In this document: piece by piece, positions 1-8,799 of the stretch
Position numbering within the stretch: the first letter of the stretch is position 1
Layout: the number at the start of each line of letters is the position of its first letter
Assembly (NCBI RefSeq): GCF_013839515.1
Contig: NZ_JACDNQ010000005.1
Span: forward strand, 1-64,000
Origin: Natronomonas salinimetallica
Lineage (GTDB): Archaea; Halobacteriota; Halobacteria; Halobacteriales; Haloarculaceae
Length of the DNA: 64,000 bases
Reading direction: 5' to 3'
Program-made: the position numbers and the translations under genes
The notes under the pieces: model-generated
What the model was told of the DNA's origin: nothing
The model's database searches: none
The model's input: the letters and a program-made list of their open reading frames with translations, nothing else

Positions 1-386
1 AGAAGTTCACGAAGAGACTTGGATTTGCTAAATCTTGGATCGACAAATTCCTGGGTCCCTATTTGCAAAAATTATCTTGACCATTACGCTCTGCCAAGGC
101 CTTGAAAGGCTTCGCCTTTCAGTGGCTTTGATGTGGGACTCGCCGTCAGTTATCGCCGGGGAGGTAGGTTTTTTCTCGCCCGTACCGAACGACCTTCAGG
201 GTCGGCGTCCTCACCATTCGGGGGCTGGGCTACTGCGGCCCGTGATACCGCCGACGTGTGCGGCGGTATCACCGGCCTTTGATACGACGGCCCCCCGAAA
301 AAAGTGTATCGGGTAGCGAGTCAGATAGCAAAAGGCTCGTTGCCTGTTACCCACCATGTCGGCTTCCTCTCCGGCCTACTCACTTC

Positions 387-410
387 GGGCTTCCGACCGG
401 TCGGAAGCCC
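387..410. repeat. Perfect 24-bp palindrome
   Basis: The half-site GGGCTTCCGACC is followed directly by its exact reverse complement. It lies about 200 bases upstream of coaBC among other hairpins. It could be a cruciform, a dimeric protein site or a remnant of an insertion sequence end. Confidence 0.85.
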
Positions 411-576
411 TCGCTCTCTCCTCACGGACCGCAGGTCCGTTCGGACGGTCAGAGGGATCACTGATCCCTCACGACTTGCGGCCGGAGGCTTCGCCTCGAA
501 AGATGCTGAACCAGACCGGAGATCGGAAGGATCCTCCCGCCATCGACGGGGGCGATCGCAGCCGCGAGTCAGGTTA

Positions 577-586
577 GTTTTTAACC
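577..586 (+). promoter_or_regulatory. TATA box of coaBC
   Basis: GTTTTTAACC is centred about 27 bases before the coaBC start codon at 608, the spacing expected for a leaderless haloarchaeal transcript. Confidence 0.65.
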
Positions 587-607
587 GGGCGCGACGAACC
601 ACCGCCG

Positions 608-1762
608 ATGCTTGCGGGCACAAACGTCGCCCTGGGTGTGTCGGGGTCCATCGCGGCGGTCAAGACGGTCGAGTTGGCCCACGAACTCAGACGCCACGGC
701 GCGGAAGTCCGGGCCGTGATGACCGACGCGGCGCGGGGGATCGTCCACCCGTGGTCTCTGGAGTTCGCGACCGAGAACCCGGTCGTCACCGAAATCACCG
801 GATCGGTCGAACACGTCGAGTTGTGCGGCTACGACGGCTGGGCCGACGTACTGTTGCTCGCGCCCTCGACCGCGAACACGATCGGGAAGATCGCCAGCGC
901 AGTCGACGACACGCCGGTAACGACGACGGCGACGACGGCGCTCGGTGCCGACGTGCCGACCGTCCTCGCGCCGGCGATGCACGAGCCGATGTACGATCAC
1001 CCCGGCGTCCTCGAAGCCATCGGACGGCTCGAATCGTGGGGCGTCGAGTTCGTCGACCCGCGCCTCGAGGAGGGCAAAGCCAAGATCGCGAGCGAAGAGG
1101 CAATCGTCCTCGACGTCGCGCGAGCGGCGGGTGAGCGCCCTCTCGCCGGAGCCCACGTCGTCGTTACGAGCGGCCGGACGAGCGAGTCGATCGATCCCGT
1201 CCGGGTGGTGACGAACCGCGCCTCGGGGCGAACCGGACGCGCCGTCGCAAAGGCCTGCTACGTCCGGGGTGCGGACGTGACGCTCGTCCACGACGGCCCC
1301 GAGGTGCCGTACGCCGATGCCCTCACCGTCGAGAGCGCGGCGGAGATGCTCGATGCCGTCCGGTCCGTGGCGGACGACGCCGACGCGCTCGTCTCGGCGG
1401 CCGCCATCAGTGATTACACCGTCGAGACCGCCCCCGAAAAGATCCGATCGGGCCAGGAGATGACGCTCGAACTCGAACCGGCACCGAAACTCATCGATTC
1501 GGTCCGCGAGGCCCACCCCGAGTTGCCGATCGTCGGCTTCAAAGTGGAGACGGAGGGCGGTGACGACCACATGATCGAACAGGCGCGCGAGACACTCGAA
1601 CGCGCCGACCTCGCCTTCGTCGTCGCCAACGACGCCGGCGTCATGGGCTCGGAGACGACGCGCGTGCTGTTCGTCTTCGAGGACAGGGTGGCCGTCCACG
1701 AGGGGGACAAACGCGCCGTCGGCGGTCGGATCGCCGACGCGCTCGCGGAGACGGTTCGGTGA
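608..1762 (+). CDS. coaBC: Phosphopantothenoylcysteine decarboxylase / phosphopantothenate-cysteine ligase (CoaBC)
   Basis: Bifunctional coenzyme A biosynthesis enzyme (384 aa). It joins cysteine to 4'-phosphopantothenate and then decarboxylates the product. The N-terminal ~175 residues are the FMN-binding CoaC domain: GVSGSIAA (10-17), His69, LAPSTANTIGK (84-94) and PAMHEPM (122-128). The C-terminal half is the CoaB ligase domain, opening with VVVTSGRTSE near 185 and containing the VANDAG motif near 335. Length is normal for the fusion. The ATG at 608 fits the TATA box at 577 and suggests a leaderless mRNA. The gene stands alone and converges on the next gene. Its stop codon lies in a 26-bp tandem duplication. 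Confidence 0.96.
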   Translation: MLAGTNVALGVSGSIAAVKTVELAHELRRHGAEVRAVMTDAARGIVHPWSLEFATENPVVTEITGSVEHVELCGYDGWADVLLLAPSTANTIGKIASAVDDTPVTTTATTALGADVPTVLAPAMHEPMYDHPGVLEAIGRLESWGVEFVDPRLEEGKAKIASEEAIVLDVARAAGERPLAGAHVVVTSGRTSESIDPVRVVTNRASGRTGRAVAKACYVRGADVTLVHDGPEVPYADALTVESAAEMLDAVRSVADDADALVSAAAISDYTVETAPEKIRSGQEMTLELEPAPKLIDSVREAHPELPIVGFKVETEGGDDHMIEQARETLERADLAFVVANDAGVMGSETTRVLFVFEDRVAVHEGDKRAVGGRIADALAETVR

Positions 1763-1809
1763 ACACGTCCGACCGTCTCATCCTTCGGTGAACACGTCCG
1801 ACCGTCTCA
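1755..1809. repeat. 26-bp direct repeat over the coaBC stop codon
   Basis: The unit TTCGGTGAACACGTCCGACC plus GTCTCA occurs at 1755-1780 and again, identical, at 1784-1809, with only TCC between (period 29). The first copy contains the coaBC stop codon. The second reaches the end of the convergent gene. It looks like a recent tandem duplication. Confidence 0.95.
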
Positions 1810-2259
1810 CTCGCCGTCGAGCACCGACCGCTCCGAGTACGTCGTCCCGCAGGAACAGGCCGCATAGCCGTGCCGCACGTCGCCCTCCGCGTAAAGTCCA
1901 CCGACGGCCTCGTTTTGCTCTTCGACGAACGCGAAGACGAAGGTGGCGTCGTGTTCGTCCGAACCGTCCGAATCGGGGCAGGTACCGCCGGTACAGTCGT
2001 CGTCGATCGCGCCGTCGGTGTCCATCGCCGCCCCGGCGAAATCCATCGCGTCGAGGCCGGTTGCGCGCTCGAACGCCGCCCGTCCCTGCTCGCCGGACAA
2101 CACTAACACGACGCCGTCGTCGACGCGGACCCCGATATCGGCCAACGCCCCGATCGATCCGACGCCTTCCTCGTGGAGATAGATCAGAACGTCTTCGGGG
2201 CGTTCGCCAGCGAGAAACGCCTCGTAGCGGCTCTCGGCCGGGGGGTCGGTCGCACTCAT
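1807..2259 (-). CDS. Haloarchaeal conserved protein (DUF5807-like)
   Basis: Acidic 150-aa protein of unknown function. It has no signal peptide or membrane segment. The N-terminal half (FLAGERPEDVLIYLHEEG, then RVDDGVVLVLSGEQGRAAFE) resembles, from memory, a small family found only in haloarchaea (DUF5807). That assignment needs a profile search. The C-terminal half carries four cysteines (CTGGTC and ACSC) that could bind a metal, although the first pair lies in an acidic linker and may not be conserved. It converges with coaBC and is followed on the same strand by no close neighbour. Start codon: ATG at 2259. Confidence 0.6.
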   Translation of the reverse strand: MSATDPPAESRYEAFLAGERPEDVLIYLHEEGVGSIGALADIGVRVDDGVVLVLSGEQGRAAFERATGLDAMDFAGAAMDTDGAIDDDCTGGTCPDSDGSDEHDATFVFAFVEEQNEAVGGLYAEGDVRHGYAACSCGTTYSERSVLDGE

Positions 2260-2355
2260 CGAGACCCCCCGATGGATCCGGATCGGGCGGTCGGCCGGGG
2301 TCGGAGCTCGGAGGCGGCGCTGTGGGAACGCGTACCGATCATAGAAGCGAGCGGC

Positions 2356-2754
2356 TTACTCGTCCTCGCCGTCGGCCTCGTCGCCGAGCAGCTCCTCGAC
2401 GGAGTCATCCCCGCGGGTGACGATCTTCGCGTTGATCTGTCGGGTCTCCTCGGAGACCTCCGCGCCGCGGACGGTGATCCGGCTTCTCTCCCCGTCGACG
2501 GTCGGCTCGAAGCCGACGCCGCCGGTCGAGAGGATGGCGGTCGTCTCGGAGCCGGAGACGTCGCCGTGCATGGGCCGCCCCGCGCGGTCGGAGCCGCCGG
2601 TGATCTCGACCTCGTAGCCCGAGAGGCCGACGGCGTCGCCGTCGACCGCCTCGCCGATCGAGCGGCCGATGAATCGGTTCGCGTCCTGTCCGTCCACCTC
2701 GAACGAGTAGGTGGCCCCGTCGTCGTCGCCGACGATGACCTGAAAGTCTGCCAT
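2356..2754 (-). CDS. rps6e: 30S ribosomal protein S6e
   Basis: Archaeal/eukaryotic-type small-subunit protein, about 132 aa. It begins [13 protein letters not shown] and contains the family core [20 protein letters not shown] and the [15 protein letters not shown] segment that marks S6e. I chose ATG 2754 rather than the upstream ATG at 2781 because the nine extra residues are not part of the family and the domain starts at MADFQ. The C-terminus is a short acidic tail, as usual in haloarchaea. It is transcribed divergently from radB, with about 260 bases between the starts. Confidence 0.95.
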   Translation of the reverse strand: MADFQVIVGDDDGATYSFEVDGQDANRFIGRSIGEAVDGDAVGLSGYEVEITGGSDRAGRPMHGDVSGSETTAILSTGGVGFEPTVDGERSRITVRGAEVSEETRQINAKIVTRGDDSVEELLGDEADGEDE

Positions 2755-2983
2755 ACCCGGTGAAACTGGACCCGACGGCAAAAGGGTATTGAAACCGCCC
2801 CGCCCCTATCGGCGGGCCGGACGCGCCGCTTTGACTCCGGTTCGAGGCCGTATCGGGGCGAAACCGGCGACGAGGTCCGATCCGCCCCGACGGTGATCGA
2901 CGGAGCCGTCGCACCTCGCCGGCAGCGTACCGGCCGTCGGTGAGGACGGGCGACCGTACCCGACTGCGGAGTGGGTGCGTGAG

Positions 2984-2991
2984 TTTTTAAA
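2984..2991 (+). promoter_or_regulatory. TATA box of radB, fixes the start codon
   Basis: TTTTTAAA lies 23-30 bases before the GTG at 3014. It would sit inside the coding region if the ATG at 2975 were used, so the GTG is the more likely start. Confidence 0.7.
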
Positions 2992-3013
2992 CGAACGCGC
3001 CGAACGTCGCGGT

Positions 3014-3718
3014 GTGAACGAGCCGATTCCGACGGGGTGTGCCTCGGTCAACGCGCTGCTCGGCGGCGGCCTCGAACGCGGGGTCGTCACGCAGTTGTAC
3101 GGCGCGCCGGCGTCGGGGAAGACGAACATCGCGCTGTCGTCCGCGATCCGGACCGCCGCCTCGGGAGCGACCGCGCTGTACATCGACACCGAGGGAATCT
3201 CGCTGGACCGGTTCGAGGCGCTCGCGCGCGCTTCGGCCGACGACGGCGACGTCGAGGCGATCACGAGTCGGGTGATCATCTCCGATGCGGTCGACTTCGA
3301 GGAACAGCGGGAGGCGGTTCGGGACGCCGGCGACCTCGCCGAACGGGTCGATCTGATCGTCCTCGACAGCGCAACGGGGTTCTATCGGCTCGAACGCGAC
3401 AGCGACGACGGCGGGGAGACGCTGCGGGCAGTCGCCGAACAGATCACGCATCTGCTCGCCTTGGCCCGACGACACGACATCGCGGTTCTCATCACGAACC
3501 AGGTGTACGCCGATCCGGAGAGCGACTCGGGGCGTCCCCGGCCGCTCGGCGGCCACACGCTGACGCACTGGTCCGGCGTCGTCGTCCGCCTCGAACGGTT
3601 CCGCGGGGGGAACCGACGTGCCACGCTCGAGAAACACCGCTCGAAAGCCGCCGGCGAGACCGCGCGGTTTCGGATCGTCGAGGACGGACTCGAGGCGATC
3701 GAAGGGACGGACGCATGA
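3014..3718 (+). CDS. radB: DNA repair and recombination protein RadB
   Basis: RecA-family ATPase paralogue of RadA, about 234 aa from the GTG at 3014. It opens with the RadB signature EPIPTGCASVNALLGGG, then Walker A GAPASGKT (30-37) and a Walker B-like LIVLDSATG segment. It lacks the N-terminal helix-hairpin-helix domain of RadA, as expected for RadB, which assists RadA in homologous recombination. A TATA box at 2984 supports the GTG start and a leaderless transcript. The upstream in-frame ATG at 2975 overlaps the promoter. The stop codon is only four bases from the convergent RNase H gene, so their 3' ends nearly touch. Confidence 0.93.
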   Translation: MNEPIPTGCASVNALLGGGLERGVVTQLYGAPASGKTNIALSSAIRTAASGATALYIDTEGISLDRFEALARASADDGDVEAITSRVIISDAVDFEEQREAVRDAGDLAERVDLIVLDSATGFYRLERDSDDGGETLRAVAEQITHLLALARRHDIAVLITNQVYADPESDSGRPRPLGGHTLTHWSGVVVRLERFRGGNRRATLEKHRSKAAGETARFRIVEDGLEAIEGTDA

Positions 3719-3722
3719 GTGG

Positions 3723-4391
3723 TCAGTCCGACGCCGGTTCGCCGCCGCCGACGCCGTCCGGTCGGTTCCGGTCGGCCCGCGAGGGCGGCGGATAGCTCCC
3801 CTCGGCGGGCGATCGAACTCGTCCGTCCGAACGGGGGAGCACGCAGCGATCCGCCTCCCGGTTGACGTGTTCGTACTGGTCGGGCGCGTTTGCGAGCGCG
3901 TGGGCGGGGTTTTCGCCGCTGTCGATCCGCGCCGCCCGGAGTTCGTCGAACCCGGCGATACGGGCCCGGATTCCCCGCCAGTGGTGTGCCGTCCGGCCGG
4001 GGATACTGACGGGGTGCGGTGGCCTCGCGTCGGGGCCGCGGCCGGCGAGGATAGCCCGGTTGACGTTCGCCGCGAGGTCGTCGTGGTCGACGAGGATGCC
4101 CACGCGGGCCGTCCGCGGCGCGCGGGCGGCAAGGACGTCCAATCCGAGGTGGAGTGCCCGGTACTCCGCGACGTTGTTGTTCGGAACGGCGTCGGGAAGG
4201 GACAGGCGCGCGACGCGCTCGCCGTCGCGGGTCTCGATGACGACGCCCAACCCGCCGTCGCTGTCGGCGCGATAGGATCCGTCGGTCGCGACATAAAAGT
4301 CCCGACAGTGGGTATGCGGTGGGTGTGCGATGTGTGGCGTGGGCGATTCGTCGAACAGGTTCCGCAGTACCGGCCGGCGGTAGGCGGCCAT
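3723..4391 (-). CDS. rnhA: RNase HI-type ribonuclease H
   Basis: Ribonuclease H fold protein (222 aa) of the type characterised in Halobacterium, predicted to cleave RNA in RNA:DNA hybrids. Catalytic carboxylates are visible: Asp37 in TDGS, Glu76 in NNNVAEYRAL and Asp102 in VDHDDL. About 30 residues precede the fold and include a His-rich stretch (HIAHPPHTH) that could bind metal. The C-terminal 60 residues are Arg/Asp/Pro-rich and probably flexible. A good TATA box on the minus strand (4413-4421) is about 26 bases before the ATG. The gene is convergent with radB, with a four-base gap. Confidence 0.85.
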   Translation of the reverse strand: MAAYRRPVLRNLFDESPTPHIAHPPHTHCRDFYVATDGSYRADSDGGLGVVIETRDGERVARLSLPDAVPNNNVAEYRALHLGLDVLAARAPRTARVGILVDHDDLAANVNRAILAGRGPDARPPHPVSIPGRTAHHWRGIRARIAGFDELRAARIDSGENPAHALANAPDQYEHVNREADRCVLPRSDGRVRSPAEGSYPPPSRADRNRPDGVGGGEPASD

Positions 4392-4412
4392 ATCAACAGT
4401 TGGTCGTCATCG

Positions 4413-4421
4413 TTATATAAA
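4413..4421 (-). promoter_or_regulatory. TATA box of the RNase H gene
   Basis: Reads TTTATATAA on the minus strand, centred about 26 bases before the ATG at 4391. Leaderless-type spacing. Confidence 0.75.
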
Positions 4422-4539
4422 TCTACGGCCGCCCCGGCCGGCAACGGGCATCGAGACTGTACGATGGGTATCGATACCAGTATCGTTGTGCCGACGCACA
4501 AACACCTAAGGCTTCTGCGGCCCTATATCCGGCTGGTTA

Positions 4540-5496
4540 ATGGTCGACTCGACTCAGCTTGCCGAAAGCAAATCAATACACCGAGAGACCGGGAAGACCT
4601 TCTATTACGCGACGCGGTTGCTCCCGGAGCGCGTCCGGCACCCGACGTACGTCCTGTACGCGTTCTTTCGGGTCGCGGACGAAGTGGTCGACGATCCCGG
4701 CGAGTTGAGCCCGAAAGAGCAACACGCTCGGCTACTGGAGATCCGTGATGCGGCGCTCGGCCGCGAGCCGACTGACGATCCCGTACTGGCGGCGTTTTCG
4801 GAGGTCAGACGGGAACACGGGATTCCCGACCGGGAAGTCGAGCGGTTCATCGATGCGATGCGGACCGACGTCGAGACGTCGCGGTACGGGACCTACGAGG
4901 AACTCGAATCGTACATGCGCGGATCCGCGGCGGCCGTCGGCGTCATGATGACGATCATCATGAAAACCGATGAGGACGACTCGGCGCTCCCGAAGGCGTG
5001 TCGGCTCGGTGAGGCCTTCCAGTTGAGCAACTTCCTCCGCGACGTCGGTGAGGATATCGCCGACCGCGACCGCATCTACGTCCCGGAATCGACTCTCGAC
5101 GCCTGCGACGCCGACCCGGCCGACATCGAACGGCGACGGTTCACCGACGAACTCGCCGCCGCGATCGAACGCGAGATGAAACGCGCCGAACGGCTCTACC
5201 GGGAGGGCGTCTCCGGTATCAAGTACCTCCCGATGGACTGTCAGTTGCCGGTGCTCACCGCGGCGGTGCTCTATGCCGACCACCACCGGCTCATCCGCGA
5301 GTGCGGCTACGATACGGTCACGCAAACGCCGTCGCTCGGCACGGTCCGTAAACTCGCGCTCGTCGCGAAGACGCGGTGGTACTGGGCGTGGAACAAAGAC
5401 CCGGAGGCGGTCTTCGCGAGGGTCAGCGACATCCCGATGGTCGAAGACGACCCGACGCCGAAGACCCGGCCCGACGATTCGGTCCCGGTCGGCTGA
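4540..5496 (+). CDS. crtB: Phytoene synthase
   Basis: Condenses two geranylgeranyl diphosphates head-to-head to phytoene, the first committed carotenoid step (318 aa). Both Asp-rich substrate-Mg sites are present: DEVVDD (47-52) and DVGED (170-174), along with the SNFLRD and AAAVGVMM segments of the squalene/phytoene synthase family. Length is normal. It converges with the crtD-lyeJ-cruF operon, so all four carotenoid genes sit in one 4-kb locus. No strong TATA box is visible at the expected distance. CCTATATC at 4522-4529 is too close to the ATG, and CACCTAAGG near 4503 is a weak candidate. Confidence 0.95.
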   Translation: MVDSTQLAESKSIHRETGKTFYYATRLLPERVRHPTYVLYAFFRVADEVVDDPGELSPKEQHARLLEIRDAALGREPTDDPVLAAFSEVRREHGIPDREVERFIDAMRTDVETSRYGTYEELESYMRGSAAAVGVMMTIIMKTDEDDSALPKACRLGEAFQLSNFLRDVGEDIADRDRIYVPESTLDACDADPADIERRRFTDELAAAIEREMKRAERLYREGVSGIKYLPMDCQLPVLTAAVLYADHHRLIRECGYDTVTQTPSLGTVRKLALVAKTRWYWAWNKDPEAVFARVSDIPMVEDDPTPKTRPDDSVPVG

Positions 5497-5511
5497 TCGC
5501 GGGCCGGGCGC

Positions 5512-6339
5512 TCACCGCTCGGGAAAGTCGAACCGGTCCGTCCGCCAGAGGCCGTACCCGAATCCCGCCGCGAGCAACGCCGGGATCCAGTTGCCGAAGT
5601 ACGCGTTGACGACGCCCCACAGCACGACGAAACTGACGAGGTCGTCGAGCATGAACCGACAGCGTTCGAGCCGCGAGAGGACCCCGTCCCGGTCGAACGA
5701 GCGATCGAGCAGGGCGACCGCGACCGTCGCCGACAGCACCCATCCGGCGTAGTTCATCCACGGCACCCCATAATAGAGCCCGCCGCCATCGTAGGCCCAA
5801 AAGCCGATCGAGACGGCCGCCGGATCGAGCGCGAGGTCCATCCCGATGACCGCGAGGATGACGACCGGGAGGCGGACGGCGCGACGCCGGGCCCGCCGGC
5901 CCAACAGCAACAGACACAACAGGTACGCGTTCAGAACCAACGGGAGGAAAAAAAGCGGCAGGGCGGCCGGGATCTGTCCGTTGATCATCGGGCCGAGGTC
6001 GACGCCGTACTCGAAGTGGCCGTACGGGTAGCCGGTAAGGACCCCGACGAACTCGACGGCGTAGGTGTAGCCACAGAGAACCAAAAGACCTGTCGCGGCC
6101 CGCCGCGTGAGAAGCGGCGCGACGCCGGCGACGAGCGGCAGCCGCATCACCGCGACGCCGAAGAGCAGAAAGTAGGGATTGAAGTTCAACGGTCCGGGCA
6201 ACAGCGCCTCGGCGGAGGCCAACAGCGTGATCGCGCCGACCGCCGGAAACACCACAGCGATCGTAAAACGGTTCTCCTCCACGACGTCGTCCAGTCGGCG
6301 TTCGAGGCGGGCACGGGCCGGCACTTCGACGCTAGCCAT
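5512..6339 (-). CDS. cruF: Bisanhydrobacterioruberin hydratase CruF
   Basis: Integral membrane carotenoid hydratase (275 aa) that adds water to the terminal double bonds in the last step to the C50 pigment bacterioruberin. Seven or eight hydrophobic segments are visible. The family-typical GYPYGHFEYG (about 103-112) and DLALDPAAVSIGFW (about 170-183) motifs with conserved acidic and His residues are present. It is the last gene of the operon, starting inside the end of lyeJ (8-base overlap), the same crtD-lyeJ-cruF order known from Haloarcula japonica. The 3' end is 15 bases from the convergent crtB stop codon. Confidence 0.92.
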   Translation of the reverse strand: MASVEVPARARLERRLDDVVEENRFTIAVVFPAVGAITLLASAEALLPGPLNFNPYFLLFGVAVMRLPLVAGVAPLLTRRAATGLLVLCGYTYAVEFVGVLTGYPYGHFEYGVDLGPMINGQIPAALPLFFLPLVLNAYLLCLLLLGRRARRRAVRLPVVILAVIGMDLALDPAAVSIGFWAYDGGGLYYGVPWMNYAGWVLSATVAVALLDRSFDRDGVLSRLERCRFMLDDLVSFVVLWGVVNAYFGNWIPALLAAGFGYGLWRTDRFDFPER

Positions 6340-7204
6340 ACAGCATCACCCACAGCGCGGCGAGCGTCAGAACCGCCCCGGAAGCCGTGTTGAGTACGGG
6401 AAACCACCAGTAGGCCCGATCGACGGCCACGGGCGAGACGGCGACGAGCGCGACGAAAACGGGGTAGACGCCGAGAACCGCGGCAAACCCCGGGTGGACG
6501 ACGCCGAATACCCCGGCCGCGGCGAGCCAACACAGCCCACAGTAGATGTACGTCCGGGATTCGCCGAGAGCGGTCGCCGTCGTCTCGATACCCGCTGCCC
6601 GATCCGGACCGATGTCGGGGATCGCCGAGAACGTGTGCATTCCCATCGTCCACAGCCACCCGCCGACGACCGCGGCGGCCGGCGGTGCCGCGTCGGCGAC
6701 CGCCGCATACGCGACGACGCCGGGAAGAATATAGAGCCCGTTCGAGACTGAATCGAGAAATGGCGTCGTCTTGAATCGGAAGGGGGGAGCGCTGTACTCT
6801 ACGGAGAGGAGGAGAAACGCGCCCATAGCGACACCGCCGGCCGGGGGGACGAACGGGACGAACGCCACCCCGAGCAGCCCCGTGAGCACGACGAGTCCGG
6901 GGACGAACCAGCCGCCCCGATACCGGGTCTCTCGACCCTCCTTTTTCGGGTTCTCGACGTCGACGTCGGCATCGAAGACGTCGTTAATGCCGTAGAGAAA
7001 CACGTTCGCGGGGAGAACGAAGTACGCGAACAGCGCAACCGCGACGGGCGCGAACAGTTCCTCGGGGGTCCGAGCGGCGTACGCGACGCCGACCACGACC
7101 GGGCCGGCCAGATAGAGCCAAAACCGGGGTCTGGAGAGCCGAAGCAGATAGCCCGCGGTCGTCGTCTCGCTCGGCAAGAGGCGATCGAGGGCGGGTTGGC
7201 TCAT
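6332..7204 (-). CDS. lyeJ: Lycopene elongase/hydratase (UbiA-family prenyltransferase)
   Basis: UbiA-superfamily membrane prenyltransferase (290 aa) that adds C5 units to lycopene and hydrates it, giving the C50 backbone. The first prenyl-diphosphate motif NDVFDADVD lies at 74-82, and a second DIGPDRAAGIET motif near 195. About eight transmembrane helices are visible. It overlaps crtD by four bases and cruF by eight, so the three are translated from one mRNA. Assignment to LyeJ rather than another UbiA enzyme rests mainly on this operon context. Confidence 0.92.
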   Translation of the reverse strand: MSQPALDRLLPSETTTAGYLLRLSRPRFWLYLAGPVVVGVAYAARTPEELFAPVAVALFAYFVLPANVFLYGINDVFDADVDVENPKKEGRETRYRGGWFVPGLVVLTGLLGVAFVPFVPPAGGVAMGAFLLLSVEYSAPPFRFKTTPFLDSVSNGLYILPGVVAYAAVADAAPPAAAVVGGWLWTMGMHTFSAIPDIGPDRAAGIETTATALGESRTYIYCGLCWLAAAGVFGVVHPGFAAVLGVYPVFVALVAVSPVAVDRAYWWFPVLNTASGAVLTLAALWVMLYG

Positions 7205-8679
7205 GCGGTGTCGTCGATGAGTGCGTTAGCGGTATGCTCGCCGCTTATCAGACACATCGGGACGCCGATCCCGGGGGTGGTATAGGAGCCGGTGTAGTAG
7301 AGGCCGGGGCTGGCGTCCGAGCGGCGCGACGGCCGAAACAGCGCGGTCTGTCGGAGGGTGTGAGCGAGCCCGAGCGCGGTTCCCTGCATGCTGTTGTAGC
7401 GGTCCGCGAACTCCGAGACGGAGAACTGCTCCTCGAAGACGATCCGGTCACGCAACTCGACGCCGGTGTGTTCGGCGACGTCGTCGAGGACGAGATCGCG
7501 ATACCACGTCCGGACCTCCTCGGTGTCCTCGAGTCCGGGGGCAATGGGAACGAGCGCAAAGAGGTTCGAGTGTCCCTCGGGGGCGACGCTGTCGTCGGTC
7601 TTCGAGGGAACACAGAGGTAGTAGGCGGGATCCTCGGGCCACGTCGGATCGTCGAAGATCTGCTCGAAGTGTTCGTCCCAGTCGGTCGGCAACACGAGCG
7701 TGTGGTGTTCCAGTGGCTCGACGTCGCCCTCGACGCCGAGATACAGGAGGAATGCCGACGGGGAGTAGGTTCGCGACTCCCAGTAGTCGTCGTCGTACTG
7801 CCGTTCGTGGTCGGGGAGGAGCTCTCGCTCCGTGTGGGCGTAGTCGGCGTTGCTGACGACGTAGTCCGCTTCGAACGCGCCGGCGTCGGATTCGACGGTG
7901 AATCCCCCCCGACGGTTGAGGATCTCCGTCACCTCGGCATCGGTGACGTAGTTGACGCCCATGTCCTCGCCCAACTCGACGCAGGCATCGACGACCGACT
8001 GGAGCCCGTTTTCGGGATAGTAGACGCCGAGGTTGAAATCGACGTGGCCCATCATGTTGTAGATCGCGGGCGTGTTGTTCGGTGCGCCGCCGAGGAAGAC
8101 GAGGGTATACTGCATGATCTGGCGGAGCTTCGGGTGATCGAAGTAGTCCGCGACGTAGTCGTCCATCGTCCCGAGCAACTGGAGGCCGATCGGCGCCGCA
8201 CGCATCACGTCGAGATCGATCCAATCGCGGACGCGGGGGCGGTCCGTGTAGATGAACTGCTCCATCGCGACCCCGTAGTGCTCCTCGGAGGTATCGAGAT
8301 ACCCGTCCAAAGCGTCGCCAGCCCCGGGTTCGTAGGACTCAAACAGGTCGTACATCTCTTCGCGATCGGAGGTGACGTCGACGGTGTCGCCGTCCTTGAA
8401 GAAGATCCGGTAGTGCGGGTCGAGCCGCTCGAGTTCGTAGAAATCGCTCGGCTCGTGGCCGAAGTGGCCGAAGAAGCGCTCGAAGACGTCGGGCATCAGA
8501 TACCACGAGGGACCCATGTCGAATTTGAATCCGTCGGCTTTCAGCACCGAGGCGCGTCCCCCGAGGCAGTCGTTCTTTTCGAGGACCGTGACGTCGAAGC
8601 CGGCGTCGGCGAGATAACACGCCGAGGAGAGCCCGCCGAAGCCGGAGCCGACGACCGCGACTGCGGGTGGTTGAGACAT
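7201..8679 (-). CDS. crtD: Carotenoid 3,4-desaturase CrtD (phytoene-desaturase family)
   Basis: FAD-dependent carotenoid oxidoreductase, about 492 aa. The N-terminus has the dinucleotide fold VVGSGFGGLSSACYLADAG followed by VLEKNDCLGGRAS. The C-terminus has the YYTGSYTTPGIGVPMCL motif of the CrtI/CrtD family. The start is set at ATG 8679 (MSQPPAVAVVG). A longer open frame runs upstream to 9186 but has no homology-like features and would read through the promoter. TATA-like TTTAAT at 8705-8711 gives leaderless spacing. As first gene of the crtD-lyeJ-cruF operon it should introduce the 3,4 double bonds. A CrtI role (phytoene to lycopene) cannot be excluded from sequence alone. Confidence 0.88.
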   Translation of the reverse strand: MSQPPAVAVVGSGFGGLSSACYLADAGFDVTVLEKNDCLGGRASVLKADGFKFDMGPSWYLMPDVFERFFGHFGHEPSDFYELERLDPHYRIFFKDGDTVDVTSDREEMYDLFESYEPGAGDALDGYLDTSEEHYGVAMEQFIYTDRPRVRDWIDLDVMRAAPIGLQLLGTMDDYVADYFDHPKLRQIMQYTLVFLGGAPNNTPAIYNMMGHVDFNLGVYYPENGLQSVVDACVELGEDMGVNYVTDAEVTEILNRRGGFTVESDAGAFEADYVVSNADYAHTERELLPDHERQYDDDYWESRTYSPSAFLLYLGVEGDVEPLEHHTLVLPTDWDEHFEQIFDDPTWPEDPAYYLCVPSKTDDSVAPEGHSNLFALVPIAPGLEDTEEVRTWYRDLVLDDVAEHTGVELRDRIVFEEQFSVSEFADRYNSMQGTALGLAHTLRQTALFRPSRRSDASPGLYYTGSYTTPGIGVPMCLISGEHTANALIDDTA

Positions 8680-8703
8680 ACGGGACGGTACGGCGGGCGC
8701 ACA

Positions 8704-8711
8704 CATTAAAT
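8704..8711 (-). promoter_or_regulatory. TATA box of the crtD-lyeJ-cruF operon
   Basis: Reads ATTTAATG on the minus strand, about 29 bases before the ATG at 8679. It supports the short start of crtD. Confidence 0.6.
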
Positions 8712-8799
8712 CGCGTGTGGTGGAGAATACCACTGGAAACGGGCGGCCCGATGATCCGATGGGGGAAACGACCTTGCCGACACCGGACGAAGCGGCCGT

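Larger units (their letters stand above)
1..607. other. Non-coding, hairpin-dense region
   Basis: I see no convincing gene here. Open frames in this stretch are Arg/Pro/Ser-rich with no recognisable motif. At least eight short inverted repeats are present: 22-34, 104-120 (GAAAGGC, loop TTC), 190-204, 244-270, 387-410 (perfect 24-bp palindrome), 424-440 (ACGGACC, loop GCA), 453-469 and 485-497 (GAGGC, loop TTC). Several share a 5-7 bp stem with a three-base loop, as do the hairpins at 54026-54066. It may be a decayed mobile element or a structured intergenic region. The last 30 bases are the coaBC promoter. Confidence 0.6.

Noticed and set aside
304-1134. 276-residue frame across the hairpin region into coaBC
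   Set aside because: Very Arg-rich, out of frame with coaBC and without motifs.
581-1699. 372-residue frame antisense to coaBC
   Set aside because: Shadow of codon bias in GC-rich DNA; composition is Arg/Asp-rich and no domain is seen. The coaBC frame carries all family motifs.
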